From positions 67,327-131,326 of the forward strand of contig CAJJDO010000114.1 in the NCBI GenBank assembly GCA_905183005.1: a stretch of DNA of 64,000 nt, given 5' to 3'. A program made the translations under genes and the position numbers. Shown in pieces: positions 1 to 11,989 of the stretch (positions are counted from its first letter, which is position 1; every line of letters begins with the position of its first letter). This DNA comes from Paramecium pentaurelia (Eukaryota; Ciliophora; Oligohymenophorea; Peniculida; Parameciidae). The notes beneath the pieces are model-generated. The model saw only the letters and a program-made list of their open reading frames with translations. It ran no database searches and had not been told where the DNA came from.

Positions 1-120
1 GATAAATCCATAAATTCTTTATTAACTATATGATTTTAAGTTGAATTCTATTAACTAAAACTGATTTTACATTAATATTTAATTCATTTAAAATATATTA
101 ATTTATATAAAATTATTTTC

Positions 121-635
121 ATGAATAACTAATATGAAAATTAAATACCGAATGGAATAGAATATAAAATAGAATAAATTTACGAAAACCTTTTGCCTCC
201 AGCTCATTTTAGATCAAATATAAAATTTTATGACGAAGAAAAAGAAATGAGGAGAGATTGTGAAAGCCATTATTTTAGCAATTATTAAATTGAAAATATT
301 CAATATTAATTAGAAATAGATAAAATAAAAAATGAAAAAGAAGGAAGTGCTTAAAAAGGTATCTTTTACTTTAATATAAAAAATTGTACTAAATATATCA
401 TCTAATTATATTAGTGTTGCCAAAATCATAACTTTTGGATCCTTAACCATACGTGAAAAGTTAATATGGCTGTAAAATATTAAAAACTAAGGCCTCGAAC
501 ACAAAAATGGAACTTCATTTAGAAAATGATAATAAAAACAATTAAAAATAATAAATCTATGTGTTTTTGGGACAAGTTACAGGAAAATTTAAGACTAGAT
601 TAAGTAATTATGAATTATTAGAGTACAATATTTGA
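121..635 (+). CDS. Unknown small protein, 161 aa, one intron
   Basis: I do not recognise this protein. The ATG at 121 opens a frame that would end at the TGA at 454, but a 29-base GTACTA...TTAG intron at 386-414 moves reading into another frame that stays open to the TGA at 633-635. Spliced length is 161 residues. The N-terminal half is charged and acidic; the C-terminal part contains the ordered-looking stretch VFLGQVTGKFKTRLSNYE. No signal peptide, membrane segment or known domain is visible. The main support is the intron joining two frames that both look coding. It lies upstream of, and on the same strand as, the phosphatase gene at 841, with about 205 bases between them. It could be an N-terminally truncated model. 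Confidence 0.55.
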
Positions 636-840
636 TCTTAAATAGTTTCATATATGAAATATATTCATATAAACATATAAATTATATTTTTAAAGAAAAA
701 GAAGAAATATTTTATTAATGTTTTGTTTTTTACATCTTGTTTAATACAATAATATTTATCAAAAACTTAAGTATTTGATTAAATTTATAATATCTAAAAA
801 TCAATTTTTACTTTAAATAGTCGACTAAATAATATTAAAA

Positions 841-1830
841 ATGATAAAGAAAAAGATCGCTTTACTTCATAATAAATACTAATTAAGCTAATCTGAGGAT
901 GAAAAAACACCAGACACAGCTTTAACTTCATTTTCCATAAAGGAATAAATACAAAGTGATGATTCAGATACAGGTACACCCAATAAAATTACTCTAACTC
1001 CTCTAAAAATGTCTAAATTCAAAATTTAACACGAAAAAAGCAAATCTTTATTTGCACATAATGCTAGGAATTTAGTTATTCGAAGAGATAAATTAGTTGA
1101 TCATCCATTTAGATAGTTGATTTTTGGATAAAGAACAACATAAGAGATTCTATTCAAGCATATTGAATAAACATAAAGAGGTGTTGTTTATGCTACTTAA
1201 TCGTTGAAACCTCCATCAGAAAAATTCTTGCAGTAAAAAAAGGTGGACGTTCCTTTAAAAGACAAAGAAAAAAAAATTTTGATATTAGATTTAGATGAAA
1301 CACTGATACATTCTTGTAAAAGCAAAGAGAAATCATAAGTCTAATTAAGAACTGAAGATGGATAATTAGTAATATAAATAGTAATATTTTAGCTTAGATT
1401 CAATATTAGACCATATCTTGCATATTTTCTTGATAATTTATCTACATTTTACCAGATATTCATATTTACAGCCTCTTCTCCAGGATATGCATTAGCATTA
1501 GTTGATTATATTGATCCTCTTGAAGATAAGATCTTAGGAATATTTACTAGAAATCATTGTCTCGAAACAAAAAATGGTTATTTTATAAAGGATCTTCGTA
1601 TCCTTAGAGATGTTGATTTAAAAAACATTATAATTGTTGACAATTTAACTCATTCTTTTGGATTTTAATTAGAAAATGGAATACCAATTCTAGAATGGAC
1701 AGATGATGAAAAAGATTAAGAATTAAAATATTTAGTTGACTATTTAATTGAAGCCAGTTAATATGAAGATGTCAGAGATTATAATAGACAAAAACTCAAA
1801 TTATATGAACTTATTGATTATATTTTATGA
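841..1830 (+). CDS. SCP/FCP1-like (NIF family) phosphatase
   Basis: Predicted HAD-superfamily protein serine phosphatase of the small CTD phosphatase (NLI-interacting factor) family, which dephosphorylates Ser/Thr sites such as those in the RNA polymerase II tail. The frame runs from ATG 841 to TGA 1828-1830, 329 codons. The catalytic motif ILDLDETLIHS (DxDxT/V) lies at about residue 145. It is followed by an FTASSPGYA segment with a conserved T/S, a YIDP element and a C-terminal SFGFQLENGIPI motif with the usual Asn/Asp region. The first 130 residues are a low-complexity basic leader. A 24-base segment at 1369-1392 (GTAATA...TTTTAG) has the form of an in-frame, stop-free intron; if spliced, the protein would be 321 residues. 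Substrate unknown. Confidence 0.88.
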
Positions 1831-1930
1831 AAATTATTTATGTTTAATTTTTAATAGTGATCATGAGAACTATATATTTATAGCTAATAATACTCTCATT
1901 ATTCCTATGCAAATGATTATTCATTATTTC

Positions 1931-2928
1931 TCAACAACTTAAAAAAAACTTCCTTAGTTTCTAATCAGCCTTCGATGCTAGAGGGTGAACATTTCGCGAT
2001 AAACTTAAACGTTGTAATGATAAGTTAAATTAAAATTGGCGGTCTTCATAATTCAAAACTGATATAAGTTATTGTAATTATTAATCAGGGATTAACATAA
2101 TTTTATAGGTTTCTGAAATCATTTATACAACTTCATCCACATTACATTTTACCATATATTTCTCGATAAAATTTATAGCTTTTATTTTAGCTAATTTTTC
2201 TATTTCTCTCTCCATCAACAAATATGAAAGGGTTATTTTTTAACTCTATTTAATTTATTTATCTTCCTAATGTGACTCTCTTTATTATTATTAAGGTTGA
2301 AGTGATAGTGATTAACCATAATAAGAATTATTTTATTAATACTAATTTTATTGTTGTTGATGCAAATTATTATTATTATCATTATTATTATTATTATCAT
2401 TATTATTATTATTATTATCATGATTATTATTATTATTATTATTATCATTATTCCATCGAAGCTATTTATTGAGTAATTTTTGTGATTTTTAATCCTTCTT
2501 GCTCTTTGTACCTATGGATCCTTGTCCAAGCACGTGAATGGCAATGCCCTTGCCAGAATTAGCATTTTTAGTAATGCTTTCAGCAGCATTATAATTAATG
2601 CCTTCATTATTAGAGGTCCCTCTTTTCATTGCTAATTCAGGATGTGGACTAACTCTAATTCTTTTATTTTTCGGATTTTCTTCAATAGAGTGTGGATTTA
2701 ATGACTTATTTTTTTAAAAGAAAAAGGTACATTCTCTGTGCAAATTGATGACATTTCCCATATATCTTAAAAGTCTTCTTCAACTAATGAGTTATCATCA
2801 TAAAAATCTTAACTTCTCTCCTCATCATAGAAAGATAAATTTGAATGGATTTCTGTAGAATTGTATGTTTATTCGAATTCATGACTGAGTTTTCTTTATT
2901 TCTATATTTACTTCTCAATTTTAGACAT
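1931..2928 (-). CDS. Asn/Asp-tract protein of unknown function
   Basis: Not recognised. Reading minus from ATG 2928, exon 1 is 66 codons. A 26-base intron at 2705-2730 (GTACCT...ATAAG) is needed, because without it the frame hits TGA. Exon 2 then runs to TGA at 1931-1933, for 323 residues in total. The N-terminal half is polar and acidic. The middle carries a run of Asn and Asp codons (about 2370-2452) followed by Gln-rich sequence. The last 90 residues look like a folded helical region (REIEKLAKIKAINFIEKY, then a VISETYKIML-like stretch). It is convergent with the phosphatase at 841-1830, with 100 bases between their stops. Possibly a nuclear or regulatory protein, but nothing visible proves that. 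Confidence 0.7.
2370..2452. repeat. ATT/ATC trinucleotide tract
   Basis: Tandem trinucleotide tract (plus-strand ATT with scattered ATC and one ATG) of about 80 bases, lying inside the coding sequence of the gene at 1931-2928. On the coding strand it reads AAT with interspersed GAT and CAT, giving Asn with interspersed Asp and His. The tract is length-variable by nature and is coding rather than intergenic. Confidence 0.85.
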
Positions 2929-3858
2929 ATTAGCTATATTTTGTTGTTGTTTTTTGTTTTTTATTTTTATTATTTATTGATAAAACAATACATCTGTGTT
3001 ACAAACACAATAATAAAAAAGAATTATTCATATAATTATTAAAGTTTAAAAATTATTTTACACAATATTCATTATAACACAAATATATTTATTTTTTAAA
3101 GAATTATTCATTCATGTTTTAAGTAATCTCACCTTTTTTATGTTTTAATGTATATTCATATTGTTTACTTTATACTCTAGATAAATTCTCATATTTCAAT
3201 AATTAATTTACTATTTCATAATTAGTGTTATCAAAAACAAGAAAAAATAGCAATTGGAGAAATAACTATTAAACCCAAATTATATACTTATATAAGAAGA
3301 GACTATTAATTTTTAATAAATTTTTAATTCTTTGAATAAAAGTTCAAAATTTTTCGATTTAGTTAGGATTTCAAAACTTAAATTTAACTAATTAGATAAC
3401 TAAAAAATTAAAAAGATTTTAGTAACAATTTAATTTTAAAGATATTCTTTATAATAGAATCAGTAGTATGTTGGAAGCAGATTCTCTTTTAAACTTTATA
3501 ATATTCGTAGAAAATATACAGATATATTTATTTCACATCAAAGTTGAGGAGAATTCCAATTTGACAAAATATTAGAAAGAAATTAAAAAAAATTTTTTAA
3601 GTTTATTAGAAGATAATCATATATTAAATTATTTGTTAATTTGAAGATAATAAATTTATTATTAATAAAATCTGAAAGAATCTTAGTTTAGAATTAATAA
3701 AAATTAAACAGAAATCCAAAAATTATAATATTATTTTAATATTAATGTAAATTAAATTCTAAATGATAATAAAGAAATTATCTATAAGTGATTACATTCC
3801 ATCAAAATATTTTAAGTTGTATAATTATTTAAAGTAAACTAAAATATTAATTTTAAAT
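2929..3858. other. Long gene-poor interval (930 bp)
   Basis: More than 80% AT with TGA in every frame at short spacing. The longest frame (plus strand, 3114-3335, 73 codons) has no motif, no intron and ordinary chance length under a TGA-only code. It separates two divergent genes (starts at 2928 minus and 3859 plus), so it probably contains both promoters. No further element could be identified. It is long for this otherwise compact region. Confidence 0.6.
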
Positions 3859-6800
3859 ATGATTATTATATTTTATATTTCATTTATTTTGGCATGTGAG
3901 ATTAGAAGAGATTCAGAATTGATATACCCAACAGAAGGAGAGTTTTATAAGATATATATGGAAAGTCTTTTCTAAGGCCAAAATATGACTTATGAATGTA
4001 GAGGATGTCCATATGGAGTATAGTTATAGAACACTTTAAATTAAATTGGCAATAAATTCAAAAGCAGTAATAATAATTTAGTTATTACTAGAACATCTCT
4101 TTAAATCAATATCTTCTAATATAAACAACACTAAATTCGTCGCAATAACAAAAGATCAAGAGGTTATTACATATGGTTGGGATGGTGATTAATTTAATAA
4201 ATATAAACCATTTAAGATTAAATAAATAGATTATCATTGCTTTAATGCATATTATACTTTAGATAACAATGTTTTAATAGATTGCTATCATAATAATAAT
4301 TTGTTGTTATTTTATTAACTAAATGATTAACTAATCAGAATCTATTAACATTAAAGTTAGCTACCAAAATCAACTAAAATACTTTAATTGATCAATCAAA
4401 CTTCAGTTTACACACTTTATGGATAGTATTTTTTAGACTATTAAATTTTGACATTATTTTAAGATAGAAAAATATCATATTTAAATATATCAACATGGCA
4501 ATAGGGATTTTAAGATTTTATTACATCATAAGGGTTTAACAGAACAAATTTTATTTATATAAGCAACAATGAAAACTTATTTTAAATAATTATTAATGAA
4601 AATGAATAGTTTCAAATTCTTACAAAATTTAATTAAGATGCTTAAATAATAACATTTACTGTATATCAAAGTCTAGTTAAGAATTCACAATGTGATTAAT
4701 TAATTGTGTTATTGGAATCAGAAATATATAAGAATTTATGGTATATTTATGCATGTTATATGAATTTTATTGTAGATAGACACTATTATTTCAATATAAA
4801 AGGTATCAATATACAAAATGCCATAATTTTTGCAAATTAATAGTTTTTAATTTTTTAATAGAATTATTTAGTTATGATTTATTAAATAGATTTTCCAGAA
4901 AGGGTCTTAAAAGAGGCTTTTTTAGATAATTTTGAAAAATTGAATTTAACAAAGTTTCTTCATTTTGATTAATCAAAAAGCATCTTGTTTGAGTTTGGCT
5001 ACCATTTTACAGCATATTTTGTAACCATACCAAATTTAAATGGATATTTTCCTAATAATTCTTCTTCTAATAAATTTACAATTTATAGAACAATATTGAA
5101 TGTCTTAGATCCTCGTTGTAAAGTTAAAATATTTTTTACAGTACTAAGTGAAAATGATACTTTAATTTATAATACATCCCAAAGTGATACCAATAAAAAT
5201 TATGTTGTGATTAACAAAGGTTATAATTAAATAATTGAAAATTATTCTGGATCATTATTATAATTATCTAGTATATTTACAGAAATGTATGTTGGAGATT
5301 TTGAATTAGCAATACTTTAATCAGTAAATTTAACAATGAATCTTAATTTTTAGCTTGCATCTATGATGAATTTAATTTAATAATATTTACAAAATATAAT
5401 TTTTATAGCTGGAATTTAAAATGAAACTCTTTTTTTTTATTAAGGCCTTCCAAATTAACTTAATTTAATATATCATTAGGATTTAAATCAATCAGACATC
5501 TAATAAATTTAATTAGCATAAAATTTAGAAGGTATTGTTTTTGTTAGTATTTCATTATCTTAAAACTAAATATTACTTTTTACTTATAATTCATCAATAT
5601 CATCAATTGATTATATTTACATTAATGTTCCTTAATTTTAATCTATTTTGTAGAGTTATAATTGCATTGTAGTCTTAACAAAGAGAAACCAAGTACTTGT
5701 GATTTAATTGAATGGTTAAGTATAATTTCACCTTGATGAAGATAATATTAAACGGTTTTTTCCATAAGTGTAAAAATTTAGACCTACTGCAATCGCCTTG
5801 AATTAATTTGATTTATCTTCACTATTAATAATTGGCAATGAGTAATAGATATTAATCTGCTCAATTACTAATGAAGCTATATTAACTCCATTAATCATTT
5901 AAAATCTAGAAATTATGGTTTTTGATATTAAAGTTTTAAAGAACAAAATAATAATTATTTATAGATAAAATGATTTATTAAGTATGTGCTTTTAAGTTTG
6001 GGAAATAGCAAATATGACAAGTATTATCTTTGAAAAGAATTTGAGGTGCACTTAATTTGATGAATATTAAATGTCTACATCTGATAACTAATTTTTTTTT
6101 GTAAAATAAAAATCAAATAATATGCTTGTATATAATCCAAATTTACCTTAACATGCATCTCTTTATTATAATTTTACTTATAATTAAAGTTATTTGGCAT
6201 GTACTTATATAGAAGAATTCTCACAATTATTAATAAATGGTAATCTTTATAATTTGTACCCTATTATTACAATGAAATTTACACCAAATCTTTCTCTTTA
6301 TTATTAAAATTATGAGAAAGTTGTTAATTACTTTTTCAATATTACATCAGGTATTAATAAATATACCTATTAAATAACTCCAACTTATACTCTAAGATTG
6401 ATTAATAATTTTATTAATATTTCATTTAATGTAATAGATAAGTAGGTAGAAAAAGATGAAGTTGTTATTTTACATTAGGAAAATATAAGCAATAATTCAT
6501 AGATAGCATTTTTTAGTTTTTTAAATGGCAACTATGAACATAGTGAATGTAATTTATATAATTCTTTAAATTAATTATAACTATTTAGTTATAATTCATC
6601 CTATAATATTCTAACTGCTGTTGATGGACTATTTGTTTTATAAAGTTAAAACTATTTATTTGCTCTAGACTCATAATATTATAATTATACATCTGATTCT
6701 ATTGAATCTTGTTACTTATCATATTCATCTTATACAACTTTATATTCAATTTGCTAAAATAAAAATTAATAATTAATTGTAATTTCATTTAATATAAATG

Positions 6801-7849
6801 CTTTTAACATATAACAATTATAAACATATATTCTGACAGATTATATTTAACCATTACAATTTGTAGTTTTATTTGAAATGTATTTTGTTTTAGAAAATCT
6901 CGATAATTAAACTAATATATTCATATATATTCCTTAAAAAAATTATTCATTACAACTAACAGATTCTTTGAATTGCACTTATTTTAGTGTTACTAATTTT
7001 AGAAACACAACTTAAGCTTCTCAACAGATTTCTTTAATTGCTGTTTTTTATATATGTTCCTACTCATTACATTATTAAATACTTGAATATAATTTGATTA
7101 CTTAAGAATTATTCCAAATTAGCAAAGAATAAAAAATAAATATTTAAACTAAGACTCAAATTTAATAATTTAAACCATATTAATTTTTGGTTGTGAAAAA
7201 TTACTATTCAGAAATTATAGTATTATTAACAACTACTAATTTTTGTACATTAATCATATCTATGGCATATGATTCATAGAAATTACAATATTAAATATAG
7301 TAAATTATTGGAACCATACCTCTTTATGGAAACCTTACTTTAAAAAATTCTTAATTAGCTAATGGGATTTTAATAAATACTTATAAAAGTGAATAAAATT
7401 TATATTATTATACATTCTATAACTTAACCAAAATTAAAATTACTGATCTTGGATAACCATTACTCATGATTGGAGGTTTAGTTCCACAAAATAGTTCATA
7501 AATGATAGCTGCAGTTTATGATATAAAAAATTAAAATGGATAATTTTTTATATCAAATGACACAAATGGAATTCTATATAATATTACTCCTATGTCAATC
7601 ATTTGTAGATTTAATTTAAGCATATTTGCTAAGTCTGAAAAGTTTAAATATTCCTTATTAGCAGAAAATGCATTTGGGCAAAATTAAACAGAATTGACTT
7701 TTATATATGAAAGAAATCAAAATAATTGGGTTTATGGATTAATATCTATTGTAGCCTTTTGTTTAATAATAGCATTATACATATATTGGAAAAAGCTAAG
7801 AACAGTTAAACCCATAAAGAATGATTATGAGGAAGAATTTGAACTTTGA
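3859..7849 (+). CDS. Large type I membrane/surface protein, 1321 aa
   Basis: Unrecognised, but clearly a real gene with secretory features. It begins with a hydrophobic signal peptide (MIIIFYISFILACE). A 25-base intron at 4067-4091 (GTAATA...ACTAG) restores the frame, which then stays open for about 1250 codons to TGA 7847-7849. The long ectodomain is rich in Asn, Ser, Tyr and Gln, carries many N-x-S/T sequons and has repeating beta-strand-like hydrophobic blocks, suggesting a propeller or Ig-like fold; I cannot assign a domain. Near the C-terminus one membrane helix (WVYGLISIVAFCLIIALYIY, about 7730-7790) is followed by a basic stop-transfer KKLRTVKP and a short acidic cytosolic tail. It probably sits on the plasma membrane or in the endomembrane system. 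Confidence 0.85.
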
Positions 7850-8142
7850 TTATTTATATTAAATTTTGTTAATCATTATTTACTATCTAAAGATAAACTT
7901 TTAGTCTTAGTGAAAATAATATTTGAACAAAATCATTTTTATCAATGTAAATATAATTATTTAGATTTGTTTTTTAAACATTTATGATAAGAGATTTGTA
8001 TTAGAGATTGAAAATATAAGTAAGATATTAGTATTATAAATTTTAGAAATTAGGTTCTTTTGAATAAGTATTAATTCTATTTTTTAATTTTTCATAATTA
8101 TATTTATTATTAAGAATATATATATATAGAAATTTATAGCAA

Positions 8143-9581
8143 ATGATTTCTGAAATACGAATGAGATTACTTTTCAATATGCTCTATTTCTCAGACTTTG
8201 TAAATACTTTTATTGCTTACCAATACTATAATTTAAGCTTATTTTCAGGTATTAATCAATTGTTCTTTTTTGTCATTATGACTATTTTAAAAATTATCTG
8301 TCCTGCTCTAGGAGGCTTTATAATAGATCATGTTTAATATACTTTAAATATCTTTTTTATTAGTTTATTTTTAACAATATTTTCATACATATACTTTTTA
8401 GGATATTGTTGGAAATTGATATAAGATTATTTGTATTTTGCAATAGGATTTTAGATATTGGCATAACAATTACAAACTATAATAATATAGACTATGGTTT
8501 CTAAGCATTTTCCTGAAGATCAAATTCCTAGATAATTAGCTTTATTTTATTAATATGGATATGCTGGAAGGCTTCTATGTGCCATCATAACTTTGATAAT
8601 ATATTATCGATTGGAGAAGTTAAATACTGTTTCCATAATAACTGGAGAGATCTCAACAATAGTAATGTCATCGATACCTTTAGTAATTCTTTTAAGTCTC
8701 ACAGTTTGTTTTTAACGTTCTTTTAAGACTTTTAAAATTGATGCATTTTAAAAAATACCAGAATTGCAATTAATTCCGATACAATCTAAAGGAAATTTAT
8801 TGTAAGCTTTGAAAGAGATTTTAAATACAGATAGAGCAGTAATAGCAATAGCAGCAGGATCTATAATGAGTATTATATAGATTTGGTAATCATATGATGT
8901 AACTTCATTATATCATAATTTTAAAAATGAAATAGATTAATATTTTATTGATTCTAAGAATGGATATATAATTTTAGGATTTATAATTTAAGAAGCACCA
9001 ATTATTATTTGTAAATAAATGTCTTAGATTTCGTAGCTATAATATTTGCAAGATATATTGCCAAAAACATTTAGTAGTAAGATAATGCATTAAAATATTT
9101 GACAGACAAAACAGCAGATTCTTTGATGTATTTTTTATTAAGTACTCTTTAATTCACTTGTACAAATAGTCTTTTAGGTTTAAGGATGTTCTTCTTTATT
9201 ATCACTTTAATTATGTAGTAATTCATTTTCACAGTTGTTTAAGTAATAAGATTATACAAAATTATAGATATCAAGTGCAAGTTTGATTGGTATTCAAAAA
9301 TAAAACTTTAGAACTTAAGGATTGTCATTTGGTTTAATTTAAATGTTCATCAATATATTTAATATTTGGGTTATTAGTGTTTTGAGTTAATTGCCTAATA
9401 TAAATTGTAATAATAGATTTTAAGGATAGCAACTGTAAAATTGACCATAATTTATGGATTTGCGTTTTGTTATTCTGTAATTGGAATAGTCTTAAGTAAA
9501 ATGTTATAATTTGTTAAACAATTCAATGAAGTAATGAAAGAAGGGAAATAGAATTATCAAAGATAACTTTTTTTAAAATGA
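8143..9581 (+). CDS. Multi-pass membrane protein, possibly MFS-like transporter
   Basis: 469-residue protein with around ten to twelve hydrophobic helices split by a central hydrophilic loop (about residues 195-225), the layout of major-facilitator transporters. ATG at 8143. The first frame stops at TGA 9100, but a 29-base intron at 9077-9105 (GTAAGA...GACAG) joins it to a second hydrophobic frame ending at TGA 9579-9581. Loop motifs such as GGFIIDH after an early helix and KHFPEDQIPRQ are compatible with MFS loops, but no signature settles the substrate. The assignment is from topology only; another polytopic family is possible. It sits alone between a surface-protein gene and a convergent gene of unknown function. 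Confidence 0.75.
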
Positions 9582-9684
9582 TTCTTATATTAAATATATT
9601 ATTTAAATAATTAAATATGATATTTTACTACTTAATATTTGATAATTTAATTAAATATAAATATTAACTATGTAGGTAAGAAAA

Positions 9685-10980
9685 TCATTCTTTTTATTGA
9701 TTATTATTATTGTCTCTATTGGATAATGGTAATCTAATGCATTTAAATTAATTTAATTCTCTTGTATTAAGTTTCTTCTTAATTTAATTTTTATTAGTCA
9801 TTGAACTTCTATGAGTTAAACAAGTCTTTTTTTATAATAAACTCTATAAATCAGACATCACTTATAATTCTAATTGATGAACTTTTTTATTATTAAAACT
9901 TCTTTTGGATTCTTAATCTCTAGGAGTAGATGATATATGTTGAATCTAATGAGAATTATTTTTATTTGGTGATTTGAGAATATTTAGAATATGAGTAACA
10001 CTACTCTTTCTTTAATTAGCACTATTTGGTATATTTGTATTGTTTCTTGCACTGCTACATTATTATTTATTAAATGATTATTTCATTTTGGCTGATAATT
10101 TTATAAATTGTTGAACTGGTGAAGCCATATTGACAGAAGGTGATTTAGGTTTGCTTTTAGTAAATTATTGTATATTTTTTGGGGAAATATGTTTGGATGG
10201 TTTTTAATCTCTAGGAGATGCAACATCAATAAGTTGAATGGAAGCTGATTGTATTTTGAGTGAAGGAGATTTACTTTTTTATGGTTATGGTTATTTAGTT
10301 TATTTTAGAATAGATTGTTTATTAGATTTACTAGTAGTTGTATTACTTCCAATACTATTGATTTTAGTGGAAGATGTATTTGGTTATTTTTTTAATTTGA
10401 TCATTGACTAAATTTATTGTTTGATTTTTTCAATTGAATCAGGTTCTTAAATTAAGAAACTGATTCCTTACAAGATTTTATCATTTTTCGAGAGGATCTA
10501 ATTTAATTATGGTTTAATAATACTTCATCAGAAGAACTAGGATCTTGTGGAGTAATTTATTCACTTGTCAATGGGATAGGTGAATCACCTACAATTCCTT
10601 TTTATGGTTTGTCAGGGTTATTATGATTTTCTTAAGCAATCAAACGAGCAATTCTAAAAAATGCTAGTCTTCTTTTACGATCATGAAAATAATTTAAGGG
10701 AATGATGGCAGGAATCATAAATAAACGTGGTATATCATTATGATACTGATTGATTAATTGTATTTCATACTTTATAATATTCTCCCAACATATGTAATTT
10801 ATCTCTTAACTGATTAATGTGATAATATTTGGTTATGTGTTCTTGAGGTGTGTCATAACATTATAGATCTTTAAGTTTGATAAGTAATTAACATCTTTTT
10901 CCTTCTAAAATGTCATTTATTCCTTTTTTATAATGATAATGAGATGATTGAGAGTACTTACTTATTAAATAACTATTCAT
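9685..10980 (-). CDS. Unknown Lys/Ser/Gln-rich protein, 414 aa
   Basis: Not recognised. Minus-strand ATG at 10980. Two introns are required: 10746-10770 (25 bases, GTATGA...TCAG) and 10446-10471 (26 bases, GTAAGG...TTAAG); exons sum to 415 codons with TGA at 9685-9687. The first 130 residues look folded (LRDKLHMLGEYYK, then IPRLFMIPAIIPLNYFHDRK and an RRLAFFRIARLIAQ helix). The rest is a basic, low-complexity tail rich in Ser, Lys, Asn and Gln with repeated SPRDQ-like and KSKSPS-like phosphorylatable sites. Its start codon is only 13 bases from the start of the divergent gene at 10994. It may be a cytoskeletal or signalling scaffold, but this is a guess from composition. Confidence 0.75.
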
Positions 10981-10993
10981 AATAAATTAAAAA

Positions 10994-11804
10994 ATGGAAC
11001 AAATTCAACAGGTAAAAGCATAATTAACGAATGCAGGAATGTTTGAAATTTATATACAAATAAGATAAGACCAAAAATGATTTGATTGCAGTATCTTAGG
11101 CATTAAAAAAATGGCCATAAGAAGCATAATAATTTAGATAGTATTGTCTAAACTCTAAGATCTTTGTTTCCAATGAAGTACCAAAACACGTATATGTTGT
11201 AACAAAGGGTGAATTTGTATAAGTCAAATATGGTATCATTATTTAAGCAAAATGAATATTAGTCAAGTCTTAATCCAAGAATCCATTATATTATATAAGT
11301 AAGATATTTGCTCAGGAACCTCAAATATAGAAATAACTTCGTGTAACATTATCAATAATAATTATACTTCTAGACCTACAAGGTAATGGATGTAATAGGA
11401 ATGGATGAAATTCATAATGATAATTATTCTTATGATGTTTTTTGTAATTCAACAATAGGAGAAGTCTTTTGTATAAAGAAATGTGTTTTTGAAAAAATAG
11501 TCTAAAATCAAACCATGAAAAAGAAGAACCTTTAAATTATGATAGAAAATAAACCATGTTAAATGATTGAAATTCATTCTGCAAAAGGAGCAACACCAAT
11601 TAATAGATTATAGTTAGGAGAGATACCAAGATAACCTGAAGAAATCAGTACACATCGTCATGAAAAGAGAACCATTGATTTCACAGCCTTTAAGTAAATT
11701 AAACCATAGCATGTTGTTCATTAACCAATTGTTGAAGAACTAGAAGAACCTCCTCTAAATAATAGATTTCTTGGTGGTACAATTAAAATTAAACATTAGA
11801 TTGA
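10994..11804 (+). CDS. Small cyclic-nucleotide-binding-fold protein, 233 aa
   Basis: Resembles a stand-alone cNMP-binding (CNBD) beta-barrel: a strand-turn block FVSNEVPKHVYVVTKGEFVQV followed, after a spacer, by VIGMDEIHNDN and STIGEVFCIKKCVFEKI. The phosphate-binding cassette lacks the usual GE...RxA arginine pattern (SYDVF in its place), so ligand binding is doubtful. Five exons: introns at 11012-11036 (25), 11233-11262 (30), 11343-11373 (31) and 11777-11799 (23). The first exon has six codons, and the last intron leaves only two bases of a codon plus the TGA. Without that last intron the frame would run on through an (AT)n stretch to about 11924, which looks non-coding. It is head-to-head with the gene at 9685-10980. 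Confidence 0.72.
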
Positions 11805-11814
11805 TTTGGCTTAA

Positions 11815-11832
11815 ATATATATATATATATAA
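11815..11832. repeat. (AT)n tract
   Basis: Short perfect AT dinucleotide run just downstream of the CNBD-like gene, in its probable 3' untranslated region and upstream of the kinase gene at 11990. Confidence 0.8.
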
Positions 11833-11989
11833 TTTTTATTATTATTATTTTTATTCATATAAAAAGAGTTCTATACTTTTTTATTATTATATTTTACATT
11901 TATAACTTATCTTCCTATTTGAACTATTATTGTTCATTACTGAACTTACAAATTGTTTAATAATAATTTATATTTATATAATATTAATA

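Noticed and set aside
2272..2472. Plus-strand Tyr/His-rich frame over the trinucleotide tract
   Set aside because: It is the complement of an Asn/Asp coding tract on the minus strand.
3114..3335. 73-codon plus-strand frame in the gap before the surface-protein gene
   Set aside because: Low-complexity hydrophobic and Lys/Asn content; expected by chance in AT-rich DNA with a single stop codon.
11805..11924. Extension of the CNBD-like protein through the (AT)n region
   Set aside because: It yields an Ile/Tyr/Leu/Phe-rich tail; a standard 23-base intron gives an earlier TGA.
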